DNA from: an uncultured Gammaproteobacteria bacterium
GTDB taxonomy: Bacteria; Pseudomonadota; Gammaproteobacteria; CAMYKB01
Assembly: GCA_947258875.1 (NCBI GenBank)
Contig: CAMYKB010000001.1
Span: 967 to 64,966 of the forward strand
Direction: 5' to 3'
DNA length: 64,000 bases
A program made the translations under genes and the position numbers. A model generated the notes under the pieces. It saw only the letters and a program-made list of their open reading frames with translations, had not been told where the DNA came from and did no database searches. Of the stretch, positions 54,821 to 63,943 are shown one piece after another; the stretch's first letter is position 1; each line of letters starts with the position of its first letter.

Positions 54821-54853
54821 ACCCGCCTATCTTGTGAAAATACATTCTGAAAA

Positions 54854-54901
54854 GGCTAACTGGTTAAACTAAGTGGCACCTGAACAGCAAAGTTTTTAGG
54901 T
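54854..54901 (-). mobile_element. attC-like palindrome C
   Basis: Directly after the stop of the 54902-55696 gene on the minus strand, ACCTAAAAACTTTG and CACTTAGTTTAACCAGTTAGCC form a short imperfect palindrome. Boxes ACCTAAA (near RYYYAAC) and GTTAGCC (near GTTRRRY) flank it. It is short for attC (48 bases), so it is the weakest of the four. Confidence 0.45.
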
Positions 54902-55696
54902 TCAGTCTGAAATACTCTCGTTGTTAGTCCTGCTTGTTTGAATAAAGCCTTGCCGCTTAAACCAAAACAGTATGGCACCGAGTGGAATAGATGCGGATAT
55001 TATCCATGGAGCAAATGGCCCCGCCGCTATCGCAGAGGAAGCAAACAGCCTTATACTGAATGGCTGCACCCCGAATTGACCCGTTGTCCAGTTTACACTT
55101 ATGGAACCGAACCCGACCAACATAAAGAGAACCCAAAGCCATTTTTTCTTTGGAATAGGAGTGCGAATGCAGAAATAAACAGTTAGCAAAATGAAAAGCG
55201 GCACAGCTATCGCCATCAGTAACACGCTATATTGAATAGCGGACTTCCCAATAAGGCTGAATTTATTTATCTCCTTTTGAGATGCCCCTGTTCTATAAAC
55301 GTTGAACCCCACAACTGACAGGGCTTCGCCAGACTTATGTAGCACGACATTTGCCAGCGCCCACCCACCAGAAAATTGATACTCGAATGAGAAATTTCCT
55401 TGCCATTGCGAATTAGACACGCTTATTCGAGTACCGATCAGCTCAGTGCTTAGCAGATCGCCACCCGGAAAGTACTCGGCAATCTCTAGAAGCTTTTCGT
55501 CGGTAACCTGGTTTTCGATGCTTTGATCTATGTATTGCTTAACGTAGTCGAAGTCTCTGCCATGAAGCTCTTGCAGATAATCTCGCGCGAATTGTGATTC
55601 TTCTTTAAGAGTTAACTCATCAGTCATTTCCCCGTTGCCACACGAAGCCGCAAGCAGCAGTGTTGGGATAATGAGTATTCTTGTTAATATTTTCAT
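54902..55696 (-). CDS. Putative lipoprotein with C-terminal membrane segments
   Basis: I read 264 residues from the ATG of MKILTRIL, because it gives a lipoprotein signal with LAASC (Cys19). The frame is open a further 33 codons into the attC-like site. A soluble domain (about 25-155) contains EESQFARDYLQELHGRDFDY. The C-terminal part has three or four membrane segments. I cannot name a family. It lies between two attC-like sites and is probably a cassette gene. Confidence 0.75.
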   Translation of the reverse strand: MKILTRILIIPTLLLAASCGNGEMTDELTLKEESQFARDYLQELHGRDFDYVKQYIDQSIENQVTDEKLLEIAEYFPGGDLLSTELIGTRISVSNSQWQGNFSFEYQFSGGWALANVVLHKSGEALSVVGFNVYRTGASQKEINKFSLIGKSAIQYSVLLMAIAVPLFILLTVYFCIRTPIPKKKWLWVLFMLVGFGSISVNWTTGQFGVQPFSIRLFASSAIAAGPFAPWIISASIPLGAILFWFKRQGFIQTSRTNNESISD

Positions 55697-55708
55697 GCTC
55701 TTGGTGTG

Positions 55709-55787
55709 ACCCAACACTTGAATTACCTGGCCGTAACGGCCGACAAAAAAACGGCTTAGCGTTCCGAACGAATGAATTGTCAGGCAA
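55709..55787 (-). mobile_element. attC-like palindrome B
   Basis: The site begins at the stop of blc on the minus strand: GCCTGACAATTCATTC, then GGAACGCTAAGCCG, a T-rich loop, CGGCCGTTACGG and AATTCAAGTGTTGGGT. The right core GTTGGGT matches the consensus GTTRRRY. The ACAATTC / AATTCAAG arms are typical of gammaproteobacterial attC sites. It lies 13 bases before the next gene start. Confidence 0.7.
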
Positions 55788-56300
55788 TTACTCATGTTTT
55801 ACATATATTAGCCTTTTTGTATCAAAACCCAGCGCTGCGGCTTTTGCTATGAGCATATCTTTTATTTCCTCATCGATACCAGGGCTTCTGGACAATATCC
55901 ACAAATAGGATTTATCGGGCCCCGATACAAGTGAATACTGATAATTTTCATGGTCAAGCTCGAATACGATATACGCGCCATAAAAGGGGCCAAAGAAAGA
56001 AACCTTCAAGTAACCGATATTTGGCTCATTAACGAAATAGGCCTTTCCTTCTGCTACTTTCCAGCTATTGTTTTTTATAGAAAAACCACGGTTTATTACT
56101 TTTACACCACCATCACTACGCATACTGTAATCAGCGGTTACACTGGTCAAACCACGCTCAAATGAATGATCCAGCCTGGCGATTTCGTACCATTTTCCGA
56201 GATACTTTTCTAATTTGAAATTATCAACGGGTTTAACATTTTCAGGGACACCAACACAGCCCGTTAATAACAAAACAAACAAAATCGTTAATTTTTTCAT
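55788..56300 (-). CDS. blc: Outer-membrane lipoprotein lipocalin
   Basis: This 170-residue protein has a lipoprotein signal with lipobox LLTGC (Cys15). The lipocalin signature LEKYLGKWYEIARLDHSFERG (about 30-50) is cut here to LGKWYEIARLDHSFERG. VTADYSMRSDGGVKV and SFFGPFYGAYIVFELD complete the Blc-type beta-barrel. It binds fatty acids or lysophospholipids at the outer membrane. Blc genes are frequent integron cassettes, which fits the attC-like sites on either side. Confidence 0.95.
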   Translation of the reverse strand: MKKLTILFVLLLTGCVGVPENVKPVDNFKLEKYLGKWYEIARLDHSFERGLTSVTADYSMRSDGGVKVINRGFSIKNNSWKVAEGKAYFVNEPNIGYLKVSFFGPFYGAYIVFELDHENYQYSLVSGPDKSYLWILSRSPGIDEEIKDMLIAKAAALGFDTKRLIYVKHE

Positions 56301-56312
56301 TTACGCTTTATT

Positions 56313-56405
56313 CTCTAAAAACCGAATGCTTAGCATCAGCCGACCTGTGCCGCAGAGCGACGATAGAAGCGGCGCAGTACAGGCTCGGCTGAATGTGTGT
56401 TAACC
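56313..56405 (-). mobile_element. attC-like palindrome A
   Basis: Seven bases after the pseudogene stop on the minus strand is GGTTAAC, then ACATTCAGCCGAGCCTGT. Three blocks pair with the opposite arm: CAGCCGA with TCGGCTG, CCTGT with ACAGG, and GCCGC with GCGGC. Extra unpaired bases lie on one arm only, as in attC, around a 15-base loop. The right core (GGTTTTTAG) is poor. Confidence 0.6.
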
Positions 56406-56410
56406 ACCGA

Positions 56411-56798
56411 TCATCCTGGCCTATCTTCAATTACTTCTTTTGCAGCCCTAAATGCTTCTATGCAAGCAGGAACTCCACAATATACCGCAAACTGTAAAAG
56501 CACTTCTTGAATTTCCTCTACTGTGCATCCATTTCGCAACGCACCACGCACGTGTACTTTTAATGCTGCTGCGACTTTAAGAACTGCCAATGCAGTGATG
56601 GTAATTGGACGGCGTGTTTTTTGGAATAGCCCCACGAGTCCAGACTTCACCCCAACAGTTTTAGGTAACTGAATCCTGTAATGGCTTAGTGAAAGCTGTA
56701 GCAGCATTCAGCGCCTTGTCTACATACTCAGTTCCCGGCACCGCTCTTCTTACAGGTATTCCCTTGTCATGTTTATCACGGTTATTGTAGATATACAT
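56411..56798 (-). pseudogene. Carboxymuconolactone decarboxylase family pseudogene
   Basis: Reading from ATG at 56796-56798 gives RRAVPGTEYVDKALNAATAF and TKPLQDSVT, then TAA (56661-56663) where the family has Glu in VTEYCWG. NCWGEVWTRGAIPKN follows, and then a frame shift to RRPITITALAVLKVAAALKV and HVRGALRNGCTVEEIQEVLL through to CIEAFRAAKEV. The order and spacing are those of 4-carboxymuconolactone decarboxylase-like proteins. One stop and one shift make it non-functional. Confidence 0.85.
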
Positions 56799-56825
56799 CC
56801 TTTGTTTTGGTGGCTATCGGCTACT

Positions 56826-56930
56826 CTACGGATCCACAGCGGCACGTAGAGCAAACCCCGCGATGTGACGCGCCATCGTAGTCTTGCCACTCGCGGGCAA
56901 TCCGGAAACGAGAACAACGCTCTTCAGCAT
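56826..56930 (-). pseudogene. Truncated P-loop kinase N-terminus
   Basis: A short frame from ATG reads MLKSVVLVSGLPASGKTTMA, then RHIAGFALRAAVDP and TAG. GLPASGKTT is a Walker A motif of small kinases, here cut after about 34 residues. It is probably a leftover, possibly of an earlier cassette. The intergenic stretch 56301-57030 holds nothing else beyond the pseudogene and palindrome listed. Confidence 0.55.
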
Positions 56931-57030
56931 AGGAACATCAGAATAACACGCATCCTGATGTTCAATCCGGATTTAACTACCCGCAACACATGCTATAAAC
57001 TTCAACATCACACATATAGAGGGATCCGTC

Positions 57031-57855
57031 ATGTCAGCCATTTTCCGCAACATGAGATTCGCCTGTGTATTGCTGCCACTCATTTACGGAGCCGCTAATG
57101 CGGCTGAATTGCAATGGTTTGGACAATCCGCATTCAAGATCACCACCCAAAGCGGCAAGGTGATTCTGATTGATCCCTTTATCAGCAAGAACCCCAAGAC
57201 GCCTGCAGCGCTTAAGGATCTGAAGAAACTCGGCAAGGTGGACTTGATCCTGGTGACCCACGGGCATGGTGATCACCTGGGTGATACGGCAGAGATCTCG
57301 GCCATGACGGACGCCAAGGTGGCGCTCAATGCCGATATGGGGCATACCCTGGCCTTGAACGCGCTGGTGCCTTATGAACAACTGATTCGATTCAACAAAA
57401 GCGGGCCGATCCAGCCTTTGGTCAAAGGCATCACCATAACCATGACTCACGCCGAGCACAGCTCGGAGGTGATGATCACCGACCCCGAGAGCGGCGCCAA
57501 GTCTTTACACCCGGGGGGCGAGCCTGCCGGCTACATCATCCGGCTCGAAGATGGTTTCACGATTTACCATGCCGGCGACACCGGCGTGTTTTCCGATATG
57601 AAGCTGATCGCCGAGTTGTATAAGCCCGATCTGGCGCTGTTGCCAATCGGCGGCCATTTCACCATGGACCCGGTACACGCAGCCTATGCGACTCGCGAAT
57701 TGCTCGCGCCTGCGGCAGTGATCCCCATGCACTTCGGCACGTTTCCACCGTTGAAAGGCACCCCCGAAGAATTTGCTAATGCATTAGGCAAGACGAAAAC
57801 CAAAATCATCAACATGCAACCGGGAGACAGCATCCCGCTCAGGCGCCAAAACTGA
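57031..57855 (+). CDS. Exported metallo-beta-lactamase-fold hydrolase (UlaG-like)
   Basis: This 274-residue protein has a signal peptide ending near ANAAELQ (about 25). The metallohydrolase motif THGHGDH lies at 76-82, with further metal ligands in THAEHSS, YHAGDTGVF and PMHFGTFP. The WFGQSAFKI opening and GDTGVFSDM are typical of UlaG-like proteins (UPF0173). The usual members are cytosolic, so the signal peptide is unusual. The substrate is unknown. Confidence 0.88.
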   Translation: MSAIFRNMRFACVLLPLIYGAANAAELQWFGQSAFKITTQSGKVILIDPFISKNPKTPAALKDLKKLGKVDLILVTHGHGDHLGDTAEISAMTDAKVALNADMGHTLALNALVPYEQLIRFNKSGPIQPLVKGITITMTHAEHSSEVMITDPESGAKSLHPGGEPAGYIIRLEDGFTIYHAGDTGVFSDMKLIAELYKPDLALLPIGGHFTMDPVHAAYATRELLAPAAVIPMHFGTFPPLKGTPEEFANALGKTKTKIINMQPGDSIPLRRQN

Positions 57856-58179
57856 TGCAACTATGTGATCCCAGAGGCTCGTACAAACAAATATTTTTAT
57901 AAAACTTTTCTATCTCCAGCATCATTTCGCCGGTGATGATTACCGCCTGTCGGGCACCAGGCCTACCAAAACCCAGTAGTTATAAGGGTTGAGCGGCAGC
58001 CATTGGTTTATACCCAAGTTATGCACAGTTTTTGGGCAGCTTCTACAAAGCCTTACCCACAGCATATTGTGCTTGCGGAGTTTCGAAACACATCTTATAG
58101 TACTTTCCCATGTTTACCCCCCCAGGCAATCTGGGTGCCGTGAATAAGTATAAGACCGTGTTAAGGGAGAGAGTTTAGA
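57856..58179 (+). promoter_or_regulatory. nrdA leader region
   Basis: These 324 bases have no gene. They hold two NrdR-box-like sites (58058-58103) and a purine-rich leader (TAAGGGAGAGAG) with the ribosome-binding site of nrdA. Confidence 0.6.
58058..58103 (+). promoter_or_regulatory. Tandem NrdR boxes upstream of nrdAB
   Basis: CACAGCATATTGTGCT (58058-58073) and ACACATCTTATAGTAC (58088-58103) each resemble the NrdR consensus ACACWATATATWGTGT. They are about 30 bases apart, nearly three DNA turns. NrdR binds such pairs to repress ribonucleotide reductase genes in response to ATP/dATP. They lie directly upstream of nrdA. No nrdR gene is in the window. Confidence 0.65.
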
Positions 58180-61080
58180 ATGCAGACTGATGTAGCCAGC
58201 GCCATTACAACTGAAAACCCGAACGACCCCACCCCGACAGCAGAAAATACCCAAGCCAGTGCCGAAATTGCCGCGACCGCACCCGGCAGTTACCGGGTCA
58301 TTCGCCGTAATGGCAAGGTCACCGCATTCGACAAGGGCAAGATCAATGTCGCCATTACCAAGGCGTTTCTGGCTATTGAAGGTGGTAATGCCGCAGCATC
58401 CAGCCGCATCCACGAACAGGTTGATGAGCTGACCGGTCAGGTGATGCATGCCCTGACACGTAATCTCCCTGATGGCGGGACCTTCAATATTGAGGATATC
58501 CAGGATCAGGTGGAACTGGGACTGATGCGCAGCGGCCACCACAAGGTCGCGCGCGCCTATGTACTGTACCGCGAGCAACGCTCCCAGGCGCGTGCCGCCG
58601 AGGCACTAAAAGACAAGAAAAAACACGCCAAAGGGAAAAAAGCCGCGCAGCCAGTACTCAACGTCACCCTCGAGGACGGCAGCCGCAAGCCTCTGGATTT
58701 AGTGCGTATCAATACCCTGGTTGCCGAGGCCTGCCGTGGCACTGATGACGTCCGCCCGGAGCCGATTGTCGAGGCACTGACGCGTAACCTCTATGACGGA
58801 GTACCCGATAAAGAGGTTGGTAATGCGCTGGCAATGAGTGCGCGCACCCTGATTGAACAGGAGCCGAATTACACTTACGTTTCGGCACGCCTGTTGCTGG
58901 ATAACCTGCGGCGCGAAGGCCTCAGCTTCGTCTACAAGACGCCCACCGAAGCCACATGTGAAGAGATGGCCGAGCGTTACAGCGACTACTTCTCGAAATA
59001 TATCCGCCGCGCAGTAGAGCTCGAGCTGCTAGACCCCAAGCTGGCAAATGAGTATGACCTGGATCAGCTGGGTGCCGCGCTCGTCCCCGATCGCGACCAG
59101 CAGTTTACCTACCTGGGCCTGCAGACATTATATGACCGCTACTTTATCCACCATGACGGCACCCGTTTCGAGCTGCCGCAGGCCTTTTTCATGCGTGTGG
59201 CGATGGGCCTGGCGACCAATGAAGTTGAGCGTGAGCTGCGTACCATAGAGTTCTATAACCTGTTGTCCTCGTTTGACTTCATGAGCTCGACTCCCACCCT
59301 GTTCAACTCGGGTACCTTGCGCCCACAACTGTCATCTTGTTACCTGACAACCGTGCCGGACGACCTGCATGGCATCTTCGACTCTATTAAAGATGACGCC
59401 ATGTTGTCCAAGTTTGCCGGCGGCCTGGGTAATGACTGGACACGTGTGCGTTCCATGGGCGCTCACATCAAGGGCACCAACGGTAAGTCACAAGGTGTCG
59501 TGCCCTTCCTGAAAGTGGCCAACGACACGGCTGTGGCCGTCAACCAGGGAGGTAAGCGCAAAGGCGCCATGTGCGCTTACCTGGAAACCTGGCACCTCGA
59601 TATCGAGGAATTCGTCGAGTTGCGCAAAAACACCGGTGATGACCGCCGCCGCACGCACGACATGAATACCGCAAACTGGATTCCTGACCTTTTCATGAAA
59701 CGCGTGTCGGAAGATGCCGGGTGGACGCTGTTCTCACCCAATGAAGTGCCTGACCTGCACGACCTTTACGGCCAGGAATTTGAGCAGCGCTATTGTGAAT
59801 ATGAAGACAAGGCAGTGCGCGGCGAAATCCGCAATTTCAAGTCGATTAAGGCTGGTGATCTGTGGCGCAAAATGCTCGGCATGTTGTACGAAACCGGGCA
59901 CCCTTGGGTGACCTTCAAGGATCCTTGCAACTTGCGTTCACCGCAACAACATATCGGGGTAGTGCATTCCTCTAACCTGTGCACCGAGATTACGCTGAAC
60001 ACCTCGGATGATGAAATCGCAGTATGCAACCTTGGTTCTATCAACATGGCTGCGCACATTAACGAAAACGGTCTGCAGCTTAAAAAGCTGGAACGCACCA
60101 TCAACACCGCCATGCGTATGCTGGATAATGTTATCGAGTACAACTACTACAGCGTTTCCAAGGCGCGGCGCTCCAATCTGCGTCATCGTCCGGTTGGCCT
60201 CGGCATTATGGGTTTCCAGGACGCTCTATATAAACAGCGCATTGCGTATACCAGCGAAGACGCCGTGGAGTTTGCCGACCGTTCCATGGAAGCCATCAGT
60301 TATTACGCGATCCAGGCCTCATCCGACCTAGCCGAAGAGCGTGGCAGTTATGCGTCTTTTAAGGGTTCATTATGGAGCCAGGGCATACTGCCCATCGACT
60401 CCGTGCAAAAACTCGAAGATGCCCGCGGTGGTTATCTGCAGATGGACCGCAGTGCAACCATGGACTGGGACAGCTTGCGCGAACGCGTGAAAAAGGTCGG
60501 CATGCGCAACTCCAACACCATGGCGATCGCGCCGACAGCCACCATTTCCAATATCTGCGGTGTTACACAGAGCATTGAACCCACCTACCAGAACCTGTTT
60601 GTTAAATCTAACCTCTCGGGTGAGTTCACGGTTGCCAACCCTTACCTGATTCAAGACCTCAAGGACCGCAAACTATGGGATGAAGTGATGGCCAATGATC
60701 TCAAGTATTTCGATGGCAGCGTGCAGGCAATTGAACGCATGCCACAGGAACTCAAGCAGATCTATGCCACGGCCTTCGAGATCGACGCACGCTGGCTGGT
60801 AGAGGCTGCATCACGCCGGCAAAAATGGCTGGATCAGGCGCAGTCACTCAACCTGTATATGGCCGAACCTTCAGGCAAAAAACTCGACAACCTGTACAAA
60901 CTTGCCTGGGTGCGCGGACTCAAGACCACCTATTACCTGCGTTCCATGGGCGCCACCCATGTGGAGAAATCCACCATGGCCAACGCCGGCCGCGCCAACA
61001 AGTTGAATGCTGTCAGCAACGCCGCCGAGGTACCCCAGGCCTGCTCAATCCTAGACCCGGATTGCGAAGCCTGCCAGTAA
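58180..61080 (+). CDS. nrdA: Class Ia ribonucleoside-diphosphate reductase, alpha subunit
   Basis: This 966-residue cytoplasmic enzyme reduces ribonucleotides to deoxyribonucleotides. Two ATP-cone regions stand at the N-terminus: one beginning RVIRRNGKVTAFDKGKIN near 36 and a second near 152-240. The active-site cysteines lie in QLSSCYLTTVPD and SSNLCTEITLNT, and GSINMAAHI follows. The C-terminal redox pair is CEAC of LDPDCEACQ. Two ATP cones and the length fit the Pseudomonas-type class Ia enzymes, with dATP control by both cones possible. Confidence 0.97.
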   Translation: MQTDVASAITTENPNDPTPTAENTQASAEIAATAPGSYRVIRRNGKVTAFDKGKINVAITKAFLAIEGGNAAASSRIHEQVDELTGQVMHALTRNLPDGGTFNIEDIQDQVELGLMRSGHHKVARAYVLYREQRSQARAAEALKDKKKHAKGKKAAQPVLNVTLEDGSRKPLDLVRINTLVAEACRGTDDVRPEPIVEALTRNLYDGVPDKEVGNALAMSARTLIEQEPNYTYVSARLLLDNLRREGLSFVYKTPTEATCEEMAERYSDYFSKYIRRAVELELLDPKLANEYDLDQLGAALVPDRDQQFTYLGLQTLYDRYFIHHDGTRFELPQAFFMRVAMGLATNEVERELRTIEFYNLLSSFDFMSSTPTLFNSGTLRPQLSSCYLTTVPDDLHGIFDSIKDDAMLSKFAGGLGNDWTRVRSMGAHIKGTNGKSQGVVPFLKVANDTAVAVNQGGKRKGAMCAYLETWHLDIEEFVELRKNTGDDRRRTHDMNTANWIPDLFMKRVSEDAGWTLFSPNEVPDLHDLYGQEFEQRYCEYEDKAVRGEIRNFKSIKAGDLWRKMLGMLYETGHPWVTFKDPCNLRSPQQHIGVVHSSNLCTEITLNTSDDEIAVCNLGSINMAAHINENGLQLKKLERTINTAMRMLDNVIEYNYYSVSKARRSNLRHRPVGLGIMGFQDALYKQRIAYTSEDAVEFADRSMEAISYYAIQASSDLAEERGSYASFKGSLWSQGILPIDSVQKLEDARGGYLQMDRSATMDWDSLRERVKKVGMRNSNTMAIAPTATISNICGVTQSIEPTYQNLFVKSNLSGEFTVANPYLIQDLKDRKLWDEVMANDLKYFDGSVQAIERMPQELKQIYATAFEIDARWLVEAASRRQKWLDQAQSLNLYMAEPSGKKLDNLYKLAWVRGLKTTYYLRSMGATHVEKSTMANAGRANKLNAVSNAAEVPQACSILDPDCEACQ

Positions 61081-61143
61081 ATTGAACATATCGATTTATA
61101 AACAATAATTGCCACTGAACCTGTTACTAAGGGGAACACAAAG

Positions 61144-62358
61144 ATGTTGAACTGGGACGACCCACTTGCAGATATCACAAACAAGGCATCCGAGAATGCT
61201 GCGCCAAATTTAGCCGCCGAACTGGATGGCGACATTGAAGAGACCATTGTGTACTCGGCAGAATCGTTGCCCATGATGTCACCCACAGAGATAGTTGAGG
61301 ACACCGGTGCTACCGGCCTGGAACGTATCGAGATGGGTGCCGCCCGCATCGAAGTAGATGACAAAAAGATCATTAACTGCCGCGCCGACCTCAACCAGCT
61401 GGTACCGTTTAAATATCAGTGGGCGTGGCAGAAATACCTGGATGGCTGCGCCAACCACTGGATGCCGCAGGAGGTCAATATGACCGCCGACATCGCGCTA
61501 TGGAAAGACCCCAACGGCCTCACCGAGGACGAGCGCACCGTAGTCAAACGCAACCTCGGCTTCTTCTCCACCGCCGATTCATTGGTGGCAAATAATCTGG
61601 TGCTGGCAGTGTACAAACACATCACCAACCCGGAGTGCCGTCAATATCTGCTGCGCCAGGCCTTCGAGGAAGCGCTGCACACCCATGCATATCAATACTG
61701 CGTCGAGTCGTTAGGGTTGGATGAAGGTGAAATCTTCAACATGTACCGTGAACTGCCCGCGGTAGCGCGTAAGGCGGAATGGGCTCTCCCCTTTACCCAG
61801 CATTTGTCTGACCCCAACTTCCATACCGGCACCCCTGAAAACGATCAGAAATTGTTGCGCGAATTGATCGCTTTTTATGTGATCTTCGAAGGCATCTTCT
61901 TCTATGTCGGCTTCGTACAAATCCTCTCCATGGGACGCCGTAACAAGCTGACCGGTGTCGCCGAGCAGTTCCAGTACATCATGCGTGATGAGTCTATGCA
62001 TATGAACTTCGGCATCGACGTCATCAACCAGATCAAGCTGGAGAATCCACACCTGTGGACGGAAACCTTCAAGCAGGAAATGGTGCAGATGATCCGCGAC
62101 GCAGTCGATCTTGAAACCCAGTACGCCTTCGACACCATGCCAAACGGCATACTTGGACTGAATGCACCCATGTTCGAGGAATACCTGCAATTCATCGCCA
62201 ACCGCCGCTGCGCACAGATCGGTCTGCCCGAGCAGTATGCTGGCGTGAACAACCCCTTCCCATGGATGTCGGAAGTGCTTGATCTCAAGAAAGAGAAGAA
62301 TTTCTTCGAAACACGCGTCACCGAGTATCAAACCGGTGGCGCCCTAAGTTGGGACTAA
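61144..62358 (+). CDS. nrdB: Class Ia ribonucleoside-diphosphate reductase, beta subunit
   Basis: This 404-residue protein supplies the tyrosyl radical. Metal ligands are in [22 protein letters not shown] (Glu-x-x-His with the radical Tyr four residues after the His), [10 protein letters not shown] and [10 protein letters not shown]. An acidic N-terminal extension (about 1-70) precedes the ferritin-like core. It follows nrdA by 63 bases. Confidence 0.97.
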   Translation: MLNWDDPLADITNKASENAAPNLAAELDGDIEETIVYSAESLPMMSPTEIVEDTGATGLERIEMGAARIEVDDKKIINCRADLNQLVPFKYQWAWQKYLDGCANHWMPQEVNMTADIALWKDPNGLTEDERTVVKRNLGFFSTADSLVANNLVLAVYKHITNPECRQYLLRQAFEEALHTHAYQYCVESLGLDEGEIFNMYRELPAVARKAEWALPFTQHLSDPNFHTGTPENDQKLLRELIAFYVIFEGIFFYVGFVQILSMGRRNKLTGVAEQFQYIMRDESMHMNFGIDVINQIKLENPHLWTETFKQEMVQMIRDAVDLETQYAFDTMPNGILGLNAPMFEEYLQFIANRRCAQIGLPEQYAGVNNPFPWMSEVLDLKKEKNFFETRVTEYQTGGALSWD

Positions 62359-62410
62359 TTGGCCGGGATTTAACTCATTACTTCAATCAGTATCGGGGAG
62401 GAAACGGGAA

Positions 62411-62608
62411 ATGCATTGCAACCATTGCAAGTCAATCATGGATGAAGTTCGCAAACAAGAAAGCGAATTGAGTGTACAGGTTTGGCACAAATGCACCATG
62501 TGCGGACGGATTTCGATGTCGTCGGTGCTAACGCATCACCATGCAGAGAACGCTAATTCATCACCTGACTGGGCGGCCTACCCATTGGCCGCCCAACTTG
62601 AAGCCTGA
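62411..62608 (+). CDS. Small zinc-ribbon protein downstream of nrdB
   Basis: This 65-residue protein has two CxxC pairs, CNHCKSIM and CTMCGRIS, suited to one zinc ion, followed by a His-rich stretch (THHHAENAN). GGAGGAAACGGG lies upstream as ribosome-binding site. I cannot name a family. Its place after nrdAB and before a strong terminator suggests co-transcription with them. Confidence 0.75.
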   Translation: MHCNHCKSIMDEVRKQESELSVQVWHKCTMCGRISMSSVLTHHHAENANSSPDWAAYPLAAQLEA

Positions 62609-62655
62609 AGCGGGGACCGTGCAATAAAAATAACTAGTGGGAGGGGGTAAGATTT

Positions 62656-62679
62656 GGGCGGCCTTATGGCCGCCCTTTT
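62656..62679 (+). terminator. Rho-independent terminator after nrdAB and zinc-ribbon gene
   Basis: GGGCGGCC-TTAT-GGCCGCCC followed by TTTTG is a compact, GC-rich terminator. A second GGGCGGCC…GGCCGCCC stem lies at about 62570-62596 over the end of the preceding gene. Confidence 0.9.
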
Positions 62680-62755
62680 GTTGGTGTGACGATAGCCAGC
62701 CCATATCTGTAAAGAGTAAACTCATTCCTACAGTCACAACAAAAGCCATCACAGC

Positions 62756-63358
62756 ATGAAACTCTTCTACAGCAAGACCTCACCCTATGTCCGTCGCGTA
62801 CGGGTTGCCGCCATTGAACTGGGGCTGGCCGAGCAACTCGAGCTGATCGAGGTTAACCCGCATGAAAGCCCGGACGAGCTACTGGCGGCGAATCCACTGT
62901 CGAAGATCCCGGCACTGCAATTGGAAAATGGCCAGACTCTATGTGGCAGCGCACTAATTATCGATTATCTCGACAGCATCACCAGCGAGCCCAGCCTGAT
63001 GCCTGCTGGTAACAGCAGGTGGGAGGTTCTTGGGCTTGTAGAAATTGCCGAGGGCATCATCGATGCGGCAGTATTATTGTTCATGGAGTACCGCAAGCCG
63101 GCACAGCGCCAGCATCAGCCCTGGATTGAGCTGCAACGCAACACAATCCTGCGTGCGCTGGATACACTGGAAAACGAGCACAGCGTACTCGATGCATCGA
63201 AACCGGGTATGTACGACATCACCTTGGGCTGTGCGCTGGCGTACCTGGATTTTCGTCATACTGACTTACAATGGCGTGCAGGCCATGTCGGCCTGGCAAC
63301 ATGGTATGAGCTTATGGCACAACGGCCCGCTATGCAGATTACCCGGCCTCCTGAGTAA
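62756..63358 (+). CDS. Glutathione S-transferase family protein
   Basis: This 200-residue soluble protein has an N-terminal thioredoxin-like domain with SKTSPYVRRVRV (Ser near residue 8-9 as likely catalytic residue) and NPLSKIPALQLENGQTLCGS, where PAL and the glutathione-contacting S near 66-69 are standard. The C-terminal half is helical. The closest group is the beta/nu-like bacterial GSTs. Function is not clear. Confidence 0.9.
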   Translation: MKLFYSKTSPYVRRVRVAAIELGLAEQLELIEVNPHESPDELLAANPLSKIPALQLENGQTLCGSALIIDYLDSITSEPSLMPAGNSRWEVLGLVEIAEGIIDAAVLLFMEYRKPAQRQHQPWIELQRNTILRALDTLENEHSVLDASKPGMYDITLGCALAYLDFRHTDLQWRAGHVGLATWYELMAQRPAMQITRPPE

Positions 63359-63361
63359 GGA

Positions 63362-63943
63362 TTAGTTGGTCGGCAGTATCAGCGTGGCCGTATCACCCAG
63401 GGCAGCACGTATGTCGCGGATACTGGGTGGCTCGGCAAGATAGGGATCATCCAATCCACCCCCGCAGATCAGGGCACGCACATTGGGCTGGCTCACAGAA
63501 TACAAACCAAGTCTGACGAGTTTCATATCCGGATCGGCAGCATGGCCAAACCCAATACCGACGCCCACACCGGCAAGTCTTAGCGGCATCCGATGAGCGA
63601 AAGGATAATCTTCATACTGGACACGGTTGATCACAAACTCGTCGGCCTTGACCGTCTGCGCCGTTTCCAGAACATCATTTACCTCCAGCTCGCAGTGGGG
63701 AAGGTATTCATTGTAGCCGTAGGCCGAATACTGGCCGTCCTGAAAATGCACACGCGCGTAACCGGCGGGTATCTCGATAGCCCGATGAAGCCGCAGCAGC
63801 GACTGCTCGGGCGGCAGGTAATAGGGGGAAAATTCGTCACGCTGAGCAGGCGCAAGGCAGCCACTTGCAAGCAACGACAATATCACCACTAACCCGGTAG
63901 CAACGGAACAGTAACATCGATGATTCCTGCGTATGTCATTCAT
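63362..63943 (-). CDS. Putative lipoprotein
   Basis: I read 193 residues from the ATG of MNDIRRNHRC, which puts a membrane segment and lipobox LLASGC (Cys29) at the N-terminus. An open frame continues to the window edge but without protein character. The mature part has QSLLRLHRAIEIPAGYARVH and CELEVND. I do not recognise the family. It converges on the GST gene with four bases between stops. Confidence 0.75.
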   Translation of the reverse strand: MNDIRRNHRCYCSVATGLVVILSLLASGCLAPAQRDEFSPYYLPPEQSLLRLHRAIEIPAGYARVHFQDGQYSAYGYNEYLPHCELEVNDVLETAQTVKADEFVINRVQYEDYPFAHRMPLRLAGVGVGIGFGHAADPDMKLVRLGLYSVSQPNVRALICGGGLDDPYLAEPPSIRDIRAALGDTATLILPTN

